This document shows, in pieces, positions 63,814 through 64,000 of a stretch of 64,000 bases of DNA (positions are counted from its first letter, which is position 1; each line of letters opens with the position of its first letter). The notes beneath the pieces are model-generated. The model made no database searches. It worked only from the letters and a program-made list of their open reading frames with translations, and was not told where the DNA came from. This DNA comes from Streptomyces sp. AM 4-1-1 (GTDB lineage Bacteria > Actinomycetota > Actinomycetes > Streptomycetales > Streptomycetaceae). The stretch spans positions 6,696,001-6,760,000 of the forward strand of contig NZ_CP119145.1 of the NCBI RefSeq assembly GCF_029167625.1. The letters run 5' to 3'. A program made the translations under genes and the position numbers.

Positions 63814-64000
63814 GCTGCGCATTCTCCATCTGCAGGGGGCGCCGCTTCTTTCTCCGCTATCTCGGGCTGAGCTTCGGAGATCAGGGCGTGGAAGTCGACC
63901 GAGACGGCTCCGGAGCGCACTCACTGCCGGGCCGGGTGTTCCCGTCTGTGCCAGCGTGCTCCCGTGTGTGCCAGGACGGATGCTGACTCAATGCTGACTC
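63814..64000. other. Right edge: no gene assigned; small direct repeats
   Basis: ATGCTGACTC occurs twice (63980-63989 and 63991-64000), and on the minus strand a 20-base unit CTGGCACACACGGGAGCACG is followed directly by a near copy (17 of 20). A minus-strand frame is open from the edge to a TGA at 63881-63883 (40 codons) and may be the end of a gene lying outside, but its sequence is not recognisable. Composition is less GC-extreme than in the genes. Confidence 0.35.

Noticed and set aside
63881..64000. Integrase gene end at the right edge (40-codon minus-strand open frame)
   Set aside because: The residues show no integrase motif (no R-H-R-Y pattern) and the frame is too short to judge.

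Overview
The window looks like a stretch of a Streptomyces (or close relative) chromosome. It is very GC-rich, genes are packed with four-base ATGA/GTGA overlaps, GTG starts are common, and several promoters place a TANNNT box 6-8 bases before the start codon, as in leaderless actinobacterial transcripts. Family content also fits: a DUF574-type methyltransferase, a SpoIIE/HATPase regulator, an ergothioneine operon, DasR-like sites and very rare TTA codons. No rRNA, tRNA, CRISPR array, insertion sequence or prophage was seen.

Layout, left to right. (1) 1-7207: nitrogen module: ureA (partial), a CbiX-like protein with a His-rich tail, ureB, ureC, ureF, ureG, ureD, then an Amt ammonium channel. 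No ureE is present. (2) 7258-13511: lipase maturation factor-like protein, MFS exporter, PAS-GAF-SpoIIE-HATPase protein, Fpg/Nei glycosylase. (3) 13562-13915: degenerate tandem repeat. (4) 14001-17846: LytTR regulator, small membrane protein, sodium/solute symporter, LytS-type kinase. (5) 17896-21568: hypothetical protein, zinc-finger anti-sigma and ECF sigma overlapping tail to tail, amino-acid permease, universal stress protein. (6) 21744-24862: Tat-type polysaccharide deacetylase, exported proteins, DUF4239 protein. (7) 25460-28449: methyltransferase coupled to a PAS-GGDEF-EAL protein. (8) 28504-32897: LysR regulator divergent from a three-gene succinate dehydrogenase/fumarate reductase operon. 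(9) 33008-40618: GH18 chitinase, UvrA paralogue, LLM oxidoreductase, dodecin and an orphan DasA-like sugar-binding lipoprotein; chitinase and lipoprotein both carry DasR-like operators between -35 and -10. (10) 40832-45244: egtABCD. (11) 45442-51666: orphan PemK-like protein, second GH18 protein, LacI regulator, small hypothetical protein, thioredoxin, FAD disulfide reductase, phosphopantetheinyl transferase. (12) 51793-62547: a cobalamin-linked block with metE, a valine-degradation operon and cbtBA, each preceded by a cobalamin riboswitch. (13) 62848-63813: pirin-like protein.

How genes work together. Urease releases ammonia next to an Amt channel with a Glu in place of the first pore His. 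The CbiX-like His-tailed protein occupies the position and may fill the role of the missing UreE nickel chaperone. The egt operon encodes the complete actinobacterial ergothioneine route. The mms operon converts isobutyryl-CoA toward propionyl-CoA, whose further use normally needs B12-dependent methylmalonyl-CoA mutase, which may explain the riboswitch in front of it. TTA codons in egtA, the LacI-family gene and the phosphopantetheinyl transferase suggest bldA control of part of the right half.

The best candidates for new biology are the CbiX-like protein inside the urease operon, the cobalamin riboswitch ahead of the valine operon, and a histidine-phosphatase-fold protein lacking both catalytic histidines beside the cobalt-transport genes. 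All calls come from reading sequence and translations; no database search was run.
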